A stretch of 64,000 nucleotides of DNA from Anoplolepis gracilipes (GCF_047496725.1 NC_132973.1:8593233-8657232), one strand, 5' to 3'. Counted from the stretch's first letter, positions 49,713 through 62,780 are shown. Program-made: numbers and translations. Notes: a model not told the origin generated them from the letters alone.

Positions 49713-50782
49713 ATGTATTTATCCTACGTTATCGTCAGTGTATTATTCTGCGTATCTTTGGATCTCGTTCGTGGGGTTAGTAACCTAATTCTGGTGTTCC
49801 TACAAAATTTTGACAGTTAAGTAAACGTTAATGAAAATTTCGACGTATTTTAGAGCGAGCTCGATTATGACGGCTGGTTGCAATTGCGGTTATGGCACGC
49901 GTTCAATGACGATCCGGTGCCTGTGTTCACGGAACGAGGAAACATCACCGTGTCCAGCGTCCGTAGTGGCGCGTCCGTTGTCGGACAGAACGGCCTGTTG
50001 CCGGTCCAGATAAGCGCGCTGAGAAATCTTGCCGAGCATGATGGCAAATACAGACTGAAGGCACTGGCACGTACCTCATCCGGTAGCGAGATCACGTTTC
50101 TCACCTCGGTGCCAGCGGTAATAACACTCGATAAATATATTTTTCGAAAGGAATGTTAGGCATCCTTAATAAGGATGCTCACACTCGGGAACATTCAAGC
50201 GCATCTTGAGTAAAGAATATTTTAAAGCATGGACAGAGTACTTACTATTTGGTAGACTATATTTTATTGAATTTGAATATATTGATTGTATAATGAACGT
50301 GTTTAATTTACAGTGCTATCTGCTTGGTTCCGATCTAGAAGATATGATAACGGTATGGTTGGACAGCGCAGCAGAGCCAGTAGCTGTAAGCATTTCATCC
50401 TTAGGCCCCTGTACATTAGACGATCCCTTCACAAATATGTGGACCACTAATGTTGTGGTCAGATATCCAGACGGCGGTCCTATTCCAGATACTGCTATGT
50501 ATATTCAAAAGCTCGAACGAGAACGAGAAGCAAGGGAGAGAGGAGAAACCAAAGATAATCGTTCATTCCTTGCGAAATATGTAAGCATATTTCTATTAAA
50601 TGTTTAATATTTCTATTAAATGTTTAATATTTCTATTAAATGTTTAATTTTGTAATATATAATGAGGATCTCGTTTATTTTTGTTCAAGTGGATGTATAT
50701 TGTCCCTGCATTGATCTTTCTGCTGCTGTCATCTGCAACAAATCCAGAAGCTGCTGCAGGAGGAAGTGCACAAAGACAATGA
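49713..50782 (+). CDS. EMC10: ER membrane protein complex subunit 10 (EMC10)
   Basis: EMC10 is a lumenal/membrane subunit of the EMC, which inserts and folds multi-pass and tail-anchored proteins in the ER membrane. Four exons (49713-49775, 49854-50117, 50314-50580, 50690-50782), all phase 0, give 228 aa, close to the usual family length. Residues 1-21 form a signal peptide. The lumenal domain holds the family marker VPACYLL (two Cys later in the domain could form a disulfide). The C-terminus NRSFLAKYWMYIVPALIFLLL is the conserved juxtamembrane motif and transmembrane helix, matching the vertebrate FFAKYWMYI motif. It is co-oriented with ferritin and ends about 400 bp before BBS2. Intron 3 holds three copies of a 20-bp repeat. 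Confidence 0.94.
50588..50647. repeat. 20-bp minisatellite, three copies
   Basis: A unit beginning ATATTTCTATTAAATG is repeated three times exactly, inside EMC10 intron 3 right after the donor. Confidence 0.95.
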
Positions 50783-51185
50783 GCTGTTAATAAAAATAAT
50801 TTGTACCTGTGTGTGCATTATACCCCGGAGGATGATCTTACAAAATTTGTCCAAATTTATATAGTATATAATTTCATATATAAATATAGTAATAGTAATA
50901 AAAATTGATACATTAATAATAATCCTTTAATTGTAAGTATTATTACATATGTATAATATTACATTTTTCTGCTAAAATAAATATAATTATTAAATTATGT
51001 AATGATTATATTGCTTATGTTATTATTCTGAATACAATAAAATAATATTCTGATGTAATGTACTGCACAATATAATTGTGACATTTATAGATATAGCTAT
51101 GTAGAAAATCAATATTTGATCACCATGCCAATGGTAAAGCACAACATTAGTGAAGTGTATTGTGATAATCTAATGTGTAGAAGAG
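50783..51185. other. Short EMC10-BBS2 intergenic region
   Basis: About 400 bp, AT-rich, with AATAAA-type signals for EMC10 near 50787 and beyond. The BBS2 promoter must lie here or overlap EMC10; no clear core motif was seen. Confidence 0.45.
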
Positions 51186-51914
51186 ATGGCAGAGTTTTCT
51201 TTAAATATCCAGAAACATATTAAGGCAGGTCTTGTTGTAAGTGGAAAATTCGATGGATCGCACGCGTGTCTTGCGGCTGCTACACCTGGTGGAAACATTT
51301 TGGTGCACAGTCCTCATAGGCAACCGCAGGTCGATTACTCCGATCACAAACAATCCAACAAAAGGTTATCATGGAGCGGAGAACTTGCAGAGCTCCAAAT
51401 TGGTACCGAGGTTCGGTAATGTGTTAGAGAGTTAAAATTATTTTGAAAGAAAATTCTATATAATTTTATTTCATATTTTTTATCTAAAATAATTCATTAT
51501 TTCCTCTATATTTAGGTCAAATCATTATGCACTGGTCGCCTCGGAGAAGATGAAAGAGATATTCTTTTGATCGGCACTGTTTCCCATGTGCTTGCTTATC
51601 ATGTTGAAGACAATGCCGATGCCTTTTACAAAGAGGTATTCACTATAGCTTATAGTTGGCAGAATTCATAACTTATAGTCATATTAATTGTTTTAGATGT
51701 CGGACGGCGCGAATTGTATAATTGTTGCGAAAGTTGGATGGCTACCCAATCAGGTTGCAATAGTAGGTGGCAACTGCTCAGTCACAATTTTAGATGAACA
51801 TGGTACAGAAATATTTTGGACAGTGATGGGAGGTATTGTCACTTCACTGGCAGTGTTTGATTTCGATGGCGATGGCGAAAATGAGGTAGATGTTATTTAT
51901 TAATTATACATATA

Positions 51915-51966
<52 letters not shown>

Positions 51967-54443
51967 TTTGTAGTCAATTTATAAATTTGCTTTTATAAAT
52001 TGATTACTTTGCATTCTGTAGTTATTAACTGGTACAACGGACTTTGAAATTAGAGCACAGAAGGAAGACACCACGTTTTGGGAAACTAAAGAAACAGCAG
52101 CAATTGTTGCTATTACTGATCTTTCAAACAGACAGTTTGCTTATGCCGTTGACAATGGAACAATCGGTGTCTATGAAGCAGGACAGAGACTGTGGCGAGT
52201 GAAGGTGAAATTCTTACTTTTTATGGTTCATTTTACAGTATAATAATAATCTATAATTTACAATAAAGTTTGAGGGAAAATTTTATTTATAATTTTATGT
52301 ATAATATTATATGATGCAAAAAATACATTTTGCACAAAATGAAATGTATATACACACACACATATATATTAAGATATGTGATCAAAATTGTAAATAGATT
52401 TCTGTCAAATTATATAGTTTGTCTAAGATGGACTTTCTAATTGCACGTTAAAATAATAATGTATAATCAGGTTTAAAAAATTTATTTCAGTCAAAACATA
52501 AAGTAATATCTGTAGCAACTTTTGATATAAACGGCGACGGTATACTAGAGCTGATCACTGGTTGGAATAACGGGAAAGTAGATGCAAGAACATACAATAC
52601 TGGCGAAGTCATGTTTAAGATACAGCTGTCATCCAGTGTAGCGGGTATAGTGGATGCTGATTATCGAAGAACGGGCAAGCCTGATTTAGTGGTCATTTCT
52701 ACTAATGGTGAAGGTTTGTAATTATAGTTTATTACTTTTACTATGATCAAACAAACTATTCTAGTCTTATATGCTGTATATTTTATGTAGTACGTGGGTA
52801 TAGTACTGGGACTGCAATGCAAACTCCAGAACCTGGAGAGATAATACGTGAGTTATTAGCTAAAAAGCAGGCGCTCCAAATGGAATTGCGACAAAGGGCT
52901 GCGACTGGTTCTAATATGTATTATGGATCAAGATTAGCCATCAGTATGTTGACACAAAGGGGTGCAGCTCGCGTTGCGCTTGCTGCTGGACCCGGGTTTT
53001 TGGTAATACATTATTTCTCTTTATAAAATTATACATTTGAGTTTCCATTCATTGTAGTCTTTTTTTATTTCTCCGATTTAGATTGACCTTTCATTCACAC
53101 AAATCTTGTAAATTACAAAATCGCGAAATTTCGTAAGTGTAAAATAATATTTAGGTACATTGCGCTGTAGTCTTTGCCGAAGGTGTTTTTAAGGGTGAGA
53201 CGCTGGTAACGCATCCTAACCGACCACAAGGGGAATTGGAGATTGCTCTTTATCCTGCCAAGAATGATCCCGTAGACATTCACGTTAAAGTGTACGTTGG
53301 TCCTCCTGGTGCCGACTTATTGCAGGTATACTGTAATCACGCAACATATCTTATACAAGTTAGCTTTCTAATTTATTCTTAATATTCGATAGGTTTTCGA
53401 GATAACACGGCAGTTGCCAAAATTCTGTATGTACGAGGTCATCCCGAGACCGCAACATATTCCAGAAGAATTATTGAAGAATGGCGTTATAACAGATGTA
53501 AGTCATGTTTAAAATTTTGATTAAAAAATAATGTTTAAAAGTTGACACAATCTTAAAATAAACATGTGATCTATACATATAGGTTTCAGAGAGACCGCAG
53601 CGCATCGCCATTTGGTTAAATCAGAGTCTTATCCTAGGGGAGGAATTGGAGATCGCAGAAAGTGGCCAAAATGCCGGATGCATCGAGGTGTGGCTTCGTG
53701 GGATGCGGGACAACAAAATGCACTGCTTCAAGTCGAACGCTAATGGAAAAGTGACGATCCAGACGGATGATTCGACATTCGCCGGCGATATTATTCAATC
53801 TCTCGCCATGTATTTAGGCGTTAGAGAGCTAAACTCGGAAGCCACGTTTCCAGCGGAAGAAAGCAAAATGCTGGACGCATTGGAACGTGTCAAGGGTACG
53901 CAGGAAAAAAGAGAATAAAATATAAGATTCTTTTAAAAAAAACTTCTTTTCGAGTTAGAGCAATTAACGATTATTTTTTTAACAAAAATTATATTGTATA
54001 AACTACTCTGCTAATTAGGTTTAAAGGAAGTCGATGCGAGACTCCAGGCGGAAGCTGCGGGCGGCGCCAATCTTCTGAAGAGTATCGTGATTCGTTTAGA
54101 GGACGCTAGAATCCTCGAAAATATTGACGATATGCGAAGGAGATTGATGCAATTGAAGAACATCAACGGCGACTTGATTCGAGAACACGAGATTCGACTG
54201 AACAGTCATCGAGAGCTCGCGGCTAGTCTGAAGGAATTGAATATCGGTGTGCAACGTGCAGCCAGACTCAGAGGTACAGTTTTTATTACACAAGATTTCA
54301 AGTTCGTTATTATTCTTATCCTGTCGTTATCATATTTATTCCTCGCAGTCGGCAAAGCTGCCTCCAACGCGGTGTCACGTTGCAGAGCAGCGATACAAGA
54401 CGAAAATCCAAAAGCTCTTGCGCTCGCGATAAGGCACGGGTAG
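51186..54443 (+). CDS. BBS2: Bardet-Biedl syndrome 2 protein (BBS2), BBSome subunit
   Basis: BBS2 is a core subunit of the BBSome, the coat that moves membrane proteins in and out of cilia. Eleven exons: 51186-51410, 51516-51635, 51697-51885, 52022-52204, 52491-52713, 52791-53002, 53155-53325, 53393-53497, 53583-53895, 54019-54273, 54349-54443. They join in frame to 696 aa (human about 720). An N-terminal beta-propeller is shown by GKFDGSHACLAAATPGGNI, GGNCSV and DFDGDGENE; DINGDGILELITGWNNGKVD follows; the C-terminal half has FAEGVF, FAGDIIQSLAMYLGV and a helical tail (LEDARIL, RLRVGKAAS). Exon 1 ends at an unusual donor (GAG then GTTCGG), fixed by the family alignment. In insects the protein is expected mainly in ciliated sensory neurons. 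AATAAA lies at 54482-54487. Confidence 0.96.
51907..51961. repeat. (AT)n microsatellite in BBS2 intron 3
   Basis: Nearly uninterrupted AT dinucleotides making up a large part of the intron. Confidence 0.9.
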
Positions 54444-55916
54444 CCTAAATACTAAGAAAAGCCACGAGATAATAATTACATAATAAAATCATCAATTTCG
54501 TAACTGCATAATGATTTTTTCCTATGTAATATATTCTAAAAATCGTGGCATTATTCTGTGTTTAACTTTGTTTTTGCATTATATACAAACAACTTTTTTT
54601 TATAAATATACTTTTATTAAAACAGTTAAAATACAATTTTTCTCATACAATGTCTTTTGTGTTTTAATAAAAAAAATACTGAAATTTTTTAATATCAAGT
54701 CTAATAATTATAATAAATTTCCACGAGCAGAAATGCTAAACCTTCTTCTCGATGGAGGGGGTGACTCTTTCTCTCGACGAAGAGTGTTTATGGTCCCATC
54801 TGTGGAAGCCCTCAGTCTGAAAGTTGTCGGCTGTTGTCCTGGCAGTTCGGTCAACAATTTTAGTATATTCATAAATACGGCCGTGACCTGTCGAACGGAA
54901 ATAATCGCGAATTGTCATGACCGCACCATTATATAAAGACATTATCTTAAATATTTTTTTTACAGGCATCATTTACGGCGTCAGTATTATCATTCGTGTC
55001 ACGTCTGAGGGTTTTTTTATTTCTCTATCGCAATACGTGTAAAATCAATTGCTTTATATCTTTCATTTCACAAATATATGTCATTTCTAAAATATTATTT
55101 TAATTTCCAGTAAAATCAAAGAATACGTGTCTCCGCTGCTGAATTCGTCTTATACGTATCATTTTGCAGATACTTTCAACATTTTCATATTAATAATAAC
55201 ATTTTTATATGTATATTAATTAATTATATTAATTATAGTAACATCAAATTATTATTGACATAGCAATATTAGAGTGAATTTATCATTGAAAATTCTGAAA
55301 CAATATATTGGTATTTTTCTTACGAAAAAAGTCAAAGAGAGTTTGCGAGTGTTTTAATATTTAACTCTTAATGATTTTTTTCATCACTTAATTTCTAATT
55401 AATATTTTGAAAAATCAAAATCATTGAAATGATTTACATTGATATCTCTTAATTAAAATTTTAATTCGTTTTAATTACTTCGATTTTATATGATCTTATG
55501 TGACTCTATATGATTATTATGTTGAAATATGTCTTTCGTGATCGTTATTACAATACGTAGATAAACACACGATAATGCTGTTCATATCGCATGCCTTAAG
55601 AACAAGTGATATAGATTTGATTTATCTCGCTCATGGCGTTTACACGTGATCGCGAAATAAATAATTATTTAGAATAATAACCTTCGCTGTGATTAAGCGA
55701 TAGATTAACTACACTTTATCACTTCGTTTTGTTCATTTTTAGCTTTTCGAATCTCTTCGGAGAGTAATAATTTTTAAAGATTAGTATTATTTTTAAATAA
55801 TTGAATGATATATATGATACTATAATCAAAAGCTGATTATTACTCCAACTAAACAGAGGGACTTGAGAGAGGAAAGAAAGGTTCTTCTTTCTTTCTCTCT
55901 TTCTTATTTTATTTTT
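54444..55916. other. Convergent intergenic region, BBS2 and GTPase 3' ends
   Basis: AT-rich, between two convergent genes. The 141-codon frame at 54511-54936 is AT-driven in its first half; its second half (54730-54940) is GC-richer, open on both strands and unrecognised. Confidence 0.45.
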
Positions 55917-56554
55917 TTAATTTAAATCGAAATCGCGCGTTAAATCGAAATGATCGAGGACATCGCGGATTGTTACCTGGTCAACTGATTCCCTTACGGA
56001 AATCTCGTGGAAAGCGTGAGCCTCGATTTCTTTTGCCCTTTTCTGGCCTTCCGCAGCAGATACCACGCGCTCACCCGGCGAGCAAGAGAGATCGACCTTG
56101 TTTCCCACAAGCAGCACAACCGGTGGCACCTTTCTGCCTTTCCTCGCGTGCGATACCAAAAATCTGCAAGTATACGCGACATATACTTTATGTGTACTTT
56201 GGAATCAGTTTCGTAATAAACTGTACTATTATTTTATAATACACGGTATTAATTTTTTTCTTCCGTTTATTTGAATAAATGGTGTGGGTGGATTGCATAC
56301 CTCAGACGAGAAGTTTCGTCGAAGCTGACGCGGTCCGTCACTGAATAAACGAGAACTATCGCGTCGGCCCATCGCAATTTTGGTTCAGCAGAAGTGGGCG
56401 GAGATCCCGGAGGATCTGCTATCTCCCACGAAGTTCCCAGATGATTATCGACCCGATAGATTCTATCTGTAGTGCAATCGTACTCGCCTATGAAGCGTTT
56501 CGTGGCGAACCGCACGGCTAAAGCTAAGTAATTAATGCACGAGATATCAGAAAT

Positions 56555-56604
<50 letters not shown>

Positions 56605-56924
56605 CTTTATGTTTGTGAATATTTTATTTACGAGAATTACGTAATTTGTATAAATATAAATTTCGCGAACTTTAATGAAATAATCGTTGCTTACATTACA
56701 GGCTTTTATTTACTCACTCGAAGAAGCAAAATATTTAACAATATGCGTTTTGTCTGTTTTATGTTTTGCTGAAATAATTTTTATCATTACTAACCCGACT
56801 TGCCGACACCCGGTTGACCCAGTAAGATCACTTTGACTGCCTTGTTGGCAAGGCCGAGTCCCCAGCTGATCGGTGGACTAATCCTCTTCTTGGTGGACGC
56901 TAACGGCGGACTATTGCTATCCAT
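55917..56924 (-). CDS. RERG/RASL11/RASL12-like small GTPase
   Basis: A Ras-superfamily GTPase of the unprenylated RERG/RASL group. Three exons on the minus strand (56924-56795, 56517-56301, 56163-55917) join in frame to 197 aa. Visible motifs: P-loop GQPGVGKS, then AVRFATKRFIGEYDCTTDRIY (switch I region), DPPG in place of the usual DTAG (switch II), NKVD (guanine specificity) and EISV in place of ETSA. RFATKRFIGEYD is typical of the RASL11/12/RERG branch. The C-terminus DLTRDFDLN has no CAAX cysteine, as in RERG, so membrane anchoring by prenylation is not expected. A 30-residue leader precedes the G domain. Which member is the ortholog cannot be settled by eye. Confidence 0.88.
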
Positions 56925-57310
56925 GTCTTAATCGCCACTGCTCCCTTCGCAGGGTGTCTCGTCGATTATGAACCCTCTCGCGTGTTCGATGATATTTAAT
57001 GGATGCATTATTCATAGCGATCTGTCGCCGCGCGCTTCTCAAAGGGTGAGCACGTAATAAACAATATAACGACGACGTCACTAACTGCGTCATTAACTAT
57101 TATTAGAATAATATGTCGCGTGTGATTTTATTGCAAACTTATAAAAACTATAATATAGTACTTAATGCCATAAAATAATAGGTTTTTTCAATTTCAGAAG
57201 TATGTGGAAAGCTATCGCAAAGCTTAATTAATTATGGATGAACTGTTGATTCATCCATCGTATTTGCCGCGTGCCATCACGCGACGACGAGCGGTTATTA
57301 TTAATTTTAT

Positions 57311-57361
<51 letters not shown>

Positions 57362-57480
57362 CGACATTTCTTTTATCACTTTATTACGCGTCTCGACGTT
57401 TCAAGCCACGTTTCTTCCGTAGATATACGGCGCGTCGCGACTCGGTCGCTGACTCATCGTCGCATCGTTGCATCAAGTTG
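56925..57480 (-). promoter_or_regulatory. Upstream region of the GTPase gene with CRE-like sites and GA tract
   Basis: Moderately GC-rich sequence directly upstream of the GTPase start. It has an ACGTCA core (57075) followed by GCGTCA (57087) and a pure (GA)n tract at 57315-57358. These are plausible promoter and GAGA-factor elements, by inference. Confidence 0.4.
57315..57358. repeat. (GA)n tract
   Basis: About 22 GA dinucleotides without interruption. Confidence 0.95.
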
Positions 57481-57850
57481 CATTGCGGTTCGATGCACTT
57501 CCCACTCGGCTCGACTTGGGTATGTGACTGTCTATCGCGAATAATTGTTCCAACTGTTTAGTACTACAGATGCATTAATAGATATTCCTTGTCTCTTCGC
57601 TCTACCCTCTTTCCAAGAACGATCGAAAACACGTCGGTGATATAAAACACTATCTCGACCAGGTATCGCCGATGGTGTTGCATGCACACTTATCTCGACG
57701 CGCTGCTTTTGCCAAGGCTAGTATACACAGAACATGCGCGCTCTTTTTCTTTAGCCTTAAGTGAAAAACGATGTGTTAAGAGAGCTATATTTAGTTTGTG
57801 CACCTGGTTCATCGATGCCCTGTTAAAGAAATGAAAAAGGAAAAATTCCC

Positions 57851-57852
<2 letters not shown>

Positions 57853-57930
<78 letters not shown>
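57853..57930. repeat. Second, longer (GA)n tract
   Basis: About 38 GA dinucleotides without interruption, some 500 bp beyond the first tract. Confidence 0.95.
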
Positions 57931-57933
<3 letters not shown>

Positions 57934-60900
57934 CTATATAGTAAGGATTCCAATGCATTATTTAGTTATTTAAATTACTGCTAATCTGACAAGAGAATCT
58001 CTGCCAGAGATGTATGTTTTTTATCGCATATATTTTTATTGAATTACGAGATGTCCTAGAATAACTGCAATTTATCATTTTTATTTTTTAAAATTGTAAA
58101 CGTTATAATCTTTGAATTGTTTTTATCTGTTTCTAATTGCTTTCTTCATAATCTCGATGCAGTACATATTTTTCTTTAAGTTACTTGACCGGATGATAAC
58201 GTGCTATAATTAATGGAATGTGCGCGGTATTTCTTTTAAAGACAGTTTAACCCTTGCAATTTCAAGCCGCGTTAAGTTTCATCGATTATTGTATATAGGT
58301 GAGAATAGGGTCAGAGGTTATAGGTTTAAGAACGCCGTGTAAAAGTCAATTTTTCGTATTAATATATGTAATCTATTAATGTTTATAAATACGTGCACTC
58401 TTGTAATGCCATTCTATTTTTGTGTGATAAAACATTTATTTGCGTACTAAAAAAGATTTGCAACGAATAATGTCGACGAATTTAAAAGTAAAAAATTTAA
58501 AATTTAATAACGAATTTCTTTCGCCAAAAATAAAAATAGGTCTCTATATGTCAAATATAATATCCTCTGATATTAGATCATCGGCTGCACGTATGGAAAT
58601 AAAACTTTATTACAATTGGTCGATATAAATGAAGAAATAGATATTTAAGGTACTATGATAAAATTGATCGATTGCATTAGCATGTTCAGATGACGAAGCG
58701 GAATTATTTTTTTCGTTCAAATTGTTTCTAGACACTTTCTTATACGCTTTATTCGAAAAATATAATTATAGTTCTTTAGATTATTAATGAAAGACTGAAT
58801 AATTAAATAACTGTGTAGGAGAAATAACAGCTCAAAATAAGTCTGGGAACGACATTTATAGTTTAACATGATTATTTAAAGATTTTTTCTATAAAAAACT
58901 TATTTCTCAACATTTTACAACAACTCGTAGATAGATGCCACTGGATCATTAAGTCGTTATTTAATTTTTTTTATTGATTTTGATTTTTATTTCGCCAGAC
59001 TTCCTTTATAAATTTATTAAACTCTCGCTAGTGATTTCGTCTCTTGACTTAATCGCGCGGGACACTCGAGTCATGAAAAATTTACCACTTTCGTTTTCTC
59101 GGCATTCCTTCGACAATTGTTGGTAATCTACACACGTTTTCCGGGATCTAGTTCGATTGATAATCTAAATATAGACAATTCGATCGCACAAGTCGACGAC
59201 GCCGCCATTGCGGACGAGAAAAGCGTGCCGCCGCTCGTTGACCTCCTGCGAGTTTCACGGGGTTATCAACCAAGCACGACTTTTTTCTTTCTTTCTTTTC
59301 AGATATCTGTAAAAACCATTCCAAATCCATTTATCCAAAAATATAGCTTAACGAATTGCGTCGCGTCATTCACTCCAAAAAAAATACAGAGATATTTTAA
59401 AAAGTCGATCGCAACATGTTACATACAGATAAGATAATGCGCTGGAAAGAGGAAAAAAAAAAAAAAGATTTGAAAGGTCATTAATTTCATTTTCTCTTGT
59501 CTTTTTTCTCTTTTTTTTACATTTGTATTGGATATTCTGAAACGGACGTCGTTACCATGCACGAGATTGGTAAATGATACGAGCCCCTGATGCGTGAATC
59601 CGTACGATATGTCAGGAGTGTTTCGCTACGAGAAACCGCGTGTTGCAAAAAGATTCGATCGTATCGCATCCTCGATGACAAAAAATATCGCAACTGCCAA
59701 GAGTTACTCTTTCGGAAATGGCAGTTGGACGGAAAGGACGAGGAAGTATAATACGGTTGGGTGAAAAAGTGACTGGTCTTCAAACTACTGTGTGGTTAAT
59801 TACGAGGTGATCGAGTACTTTGCGGGAGAAGCTGACAAAAAAGTCGAGAGCTGTTTATTAAATTTGACAGACAGTTGATACTGATCCATTGTTTGTAAGA
59901 TAATAAGAGATAAAAATACACCGTTGCATATACATTATAGATATATATTATAATATATTACAAGTATAAATGCAAAGTTAATCTCTTCGGCAAATGGTTT
60001 CGACAGTTCTTCGACGCTGCGTGAATGATATTTTCGTCATGAGTAAAATGTTTGTTTTTTTTTGAGCTCTTTGAAATAGGTGGTAAAACCAATTTACAAC
60101 CCTGCGGAACTATAATAACGGTGAGTAATGTGTCATATTTCTTGAGCACCAAGTTATATTTCGGTTATAATCCGGCGAACCCAAGTTGACGTCACCCTTT
60201 GCAAGATTAAAGACTTATTTGCGCTTTGCACAAAGAAAAGACAACGAAAATACAAAAGAAAATAGAAAAAGGAAACCTTTATTGCAGTTTTAATTCTACA
60301 AACTGACGGATAATTAAATAATCATGTTAAACGTAAAAATAAAGTTTGCAGTTTGTTATTAAATGACGCATTAGATGTAATTGTTATATGTTATAATTAT
60401 TATAAATAATTATTGTAACTAATTTTTACAATTATTGTGATATATTTTAGTTACAATTCATAATTAATTAATATAGTTATAATTAATAAATAATTAGTAA
60501 TTATTAAAACTAACTAATTAGTCTGATATTTGATTTTATGTTTTTAACTTTGTCTGATATTAGTTTTGATTTCTTGTTTGTTGATTATGTTTGTGACTAA
60601 ATGTTATATTTTCTGACTGAATGTTTAGTTTATTTGCAATATTTTCTAATCAGCACTTTTACAATCAAGTCCGCGACAAAATATCAGATTCAGTGCAAAG
60701 TTCATTGGTAAATTTTCCAATGTGAACCGCTGACCGAGCCGCAAGTGTCTAAAAATGCGATACATTTTACACTATTTCTCGGAATATGTTCGTTTCTGAC
60801 CTGACACGATTTTTGCCGTTATAAAAAGATTATTGGCAGCTGCACTACGAGAGAATCTACGCGAGTGCGAACAGGCCTCAGTTTCTATTAATAATCACGC

Positions 60901-61262
60901 AATCTGGGAGATTTACAGAAAAAAATATTTAACATTCTACCAAGAATTTAAACACAGCAATAATGATTGTGATCTCAATCAGATAATCATGTCGTGAACT
61001 TATTTTATTTCTCTTCCCTTCCCAGCCTTCGACTTCGAAGTCGATGTTAATGCGTGAGATAATAATGAAGTTATTAATTAAAAGTCTTTGCGTTACGTAC
61101 CTTGCATTGCACAATAAGTCAGTGAAATACATCCAAAACACACACACATACAAAACAAGATGTTTAATATTAGATTAAAAAAATTATGTAATTCATATCA
61201 GTTTTTTTGAATTACATATAAGGCATTAAAAAATAAAAATGATTAAAAAGTAAAAAATTATC
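57931..61262. other. Mostly AT-rich non-coding stretch
   Basis: No gene is recognised. GC-richer patches at about 59100-59280 and 59540-59780 have unrecognised open frames on both strands. A perfect CRE octamer stands at 60187-60194. The stretch 60390-60560 is made almost only of TAATTA-type words. A minus-strand donor-like site lies near 61102. Confidence 0.4.
60187..60194. promoter_or_regulatory. Isolated consensus CRE (TGACGTCA)
   Basis: Perfect octamer outside the 6.5-18.5 kb cluster, in a small GC-richer patch. Confidence 0.4.
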
Positions 61263-61336
61263 AAAAAATACATTTAGCCGTCAACAGAAATTAATTACAT
61301 ATAATTAATTTCTGTTGACGGCTAAATGTATTTTTT
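61263..61336. repeat. Perfect hairpin: 35-bp stem, 4-nt loop
   Basis: The arm 61263-61297 is followed by CATA and then by its exact reverse complement (61302-61336). The core of the arm reads TTAGCCGTCAACAG. No mismatch was found in the 35 pairs. Confidence 0.95.
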
Positions 61337-62780
61337 AATCATTTTTTAAAATAATTTTTTTAAGATTACAGCGTTTTCATGCATCGATACCTTTTATTTA
61401 TTTATCATCGTATTTTGCGATGTTCTGGTAACAACCACAGCTATTACTGGCGCTAGTGATAAGAACAAAGAGTATAGAAAAAAAATTGTTGCTTCCTCTC
61501 GATTACATGAGGCAGGTCGAGCTACAACTGAACTTGGACCCTACGGCATAAACAAAAGAAACAAAACAATCTATTTCTTACACAAAACGGCGCCATTCTT
61601 AATTAATCAATGATAGAAAGAAATTTTCCGAGAATATGTTATCACTTGTCCTGTGGCGCTTTCGTTCGACGAGAAAAATTTGGTGCGCATGTACTAATTG
61701 TTAGTTTGTACCATTAAAATAAATAATATATATATAAATATATTTATATATTCATGTTTATCAGATATAATAAACATTAATCTCTTGCTAAGAAAATCGG
61801 ATAATTTTGCAATATGAAGGTGACAATTTTATGGTTTCTCGTGAAAAAACTAAATTCTCCATCCAAACAAGAAGAGAAACACTCAGGAAAAATTGTAATA
61901 TATTATTACATGATTATTAGATTAGAAAAGAATAAGGATTATGTAATAGATTATTATGTCAAGTAATTCTGTAAAACTCTTTGTTTCTCTTGTTTATTAT
62001 GTCTGTGAAGAAATATTTTTCTTCTGATGAGAACTTTCGAATAATCATGACGTAAAGATTATCACCAGCTGTCTTTTTCCTTCCCAAAAAGTCTCTACTA
62101 TTATTTTTATAAAACGTAATATCGGTTATCACTTGTTACTTGTGTAGTTATACGTATTGACAAGGAATTATGTCACTTGTTAGTACGATGCTCTCGATTT
62201 ACGCAACGCATCTTTACAGCGTCACAACGCGCGAAAAATGATGCTATAAAGCGTGTGAACTGGTGAGTTTTGCCCCGCAATTTCCTGGATAAAACAGTAC
62301 CGAGAATCACAATCTAGAGAACATTAAAATTCAATTAACGGTCGTTGCAAGGTCGATAAGTGGCCTCTCGGTTGTTTCGCACGCGCGAAACTTGACGAGG
62401 AAAAGATTGCCACACGCAATCTTATTCTCATCAAGAGAATTATTTTCTTTATTAACCCTTAACCCGAGCGCGCTAAAAGTCGCGTTATCTCTTCGGTTGG
62501 AAGCTTAGAAATAACTATTTTGTGAGAAATATATTGATTCTGGAGCTAAATATTTTCATTGCTCTTTCAGTCAGAATAAAATGAATTAAAAATAATTAGT
62601 AAAATAATTAATATAATTGTTTAATAATGATATAAAAATTTTAGATTGCCATATAAGTATTAGATGATTTATGATTTGCGTTAGAATATATTTCTGTCAA
62701 ATATTGTGAAATTTTTAAGATAATTTTTATTTTGCAATTTAGAACTTGCAAAATTCTTTTTTTTTTTTTTTTTTTAGAAC
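61337..62780. other. AT-rich non-coding stretch
   Basis: No supported gene; a T run lies at about 62758-62775. Confidence 0.45.

Noticed and set aside
54511..54936. 141-codon frame downstream of BBS2
   Set aside because: AT-driven composition in its first half, unrecognised second half and no splice or similarity support.
57690..57953. 87-codon minus-strand frame
   Set aside because: It is a translation of the GA microsatellite (Leu-Ser repeats).
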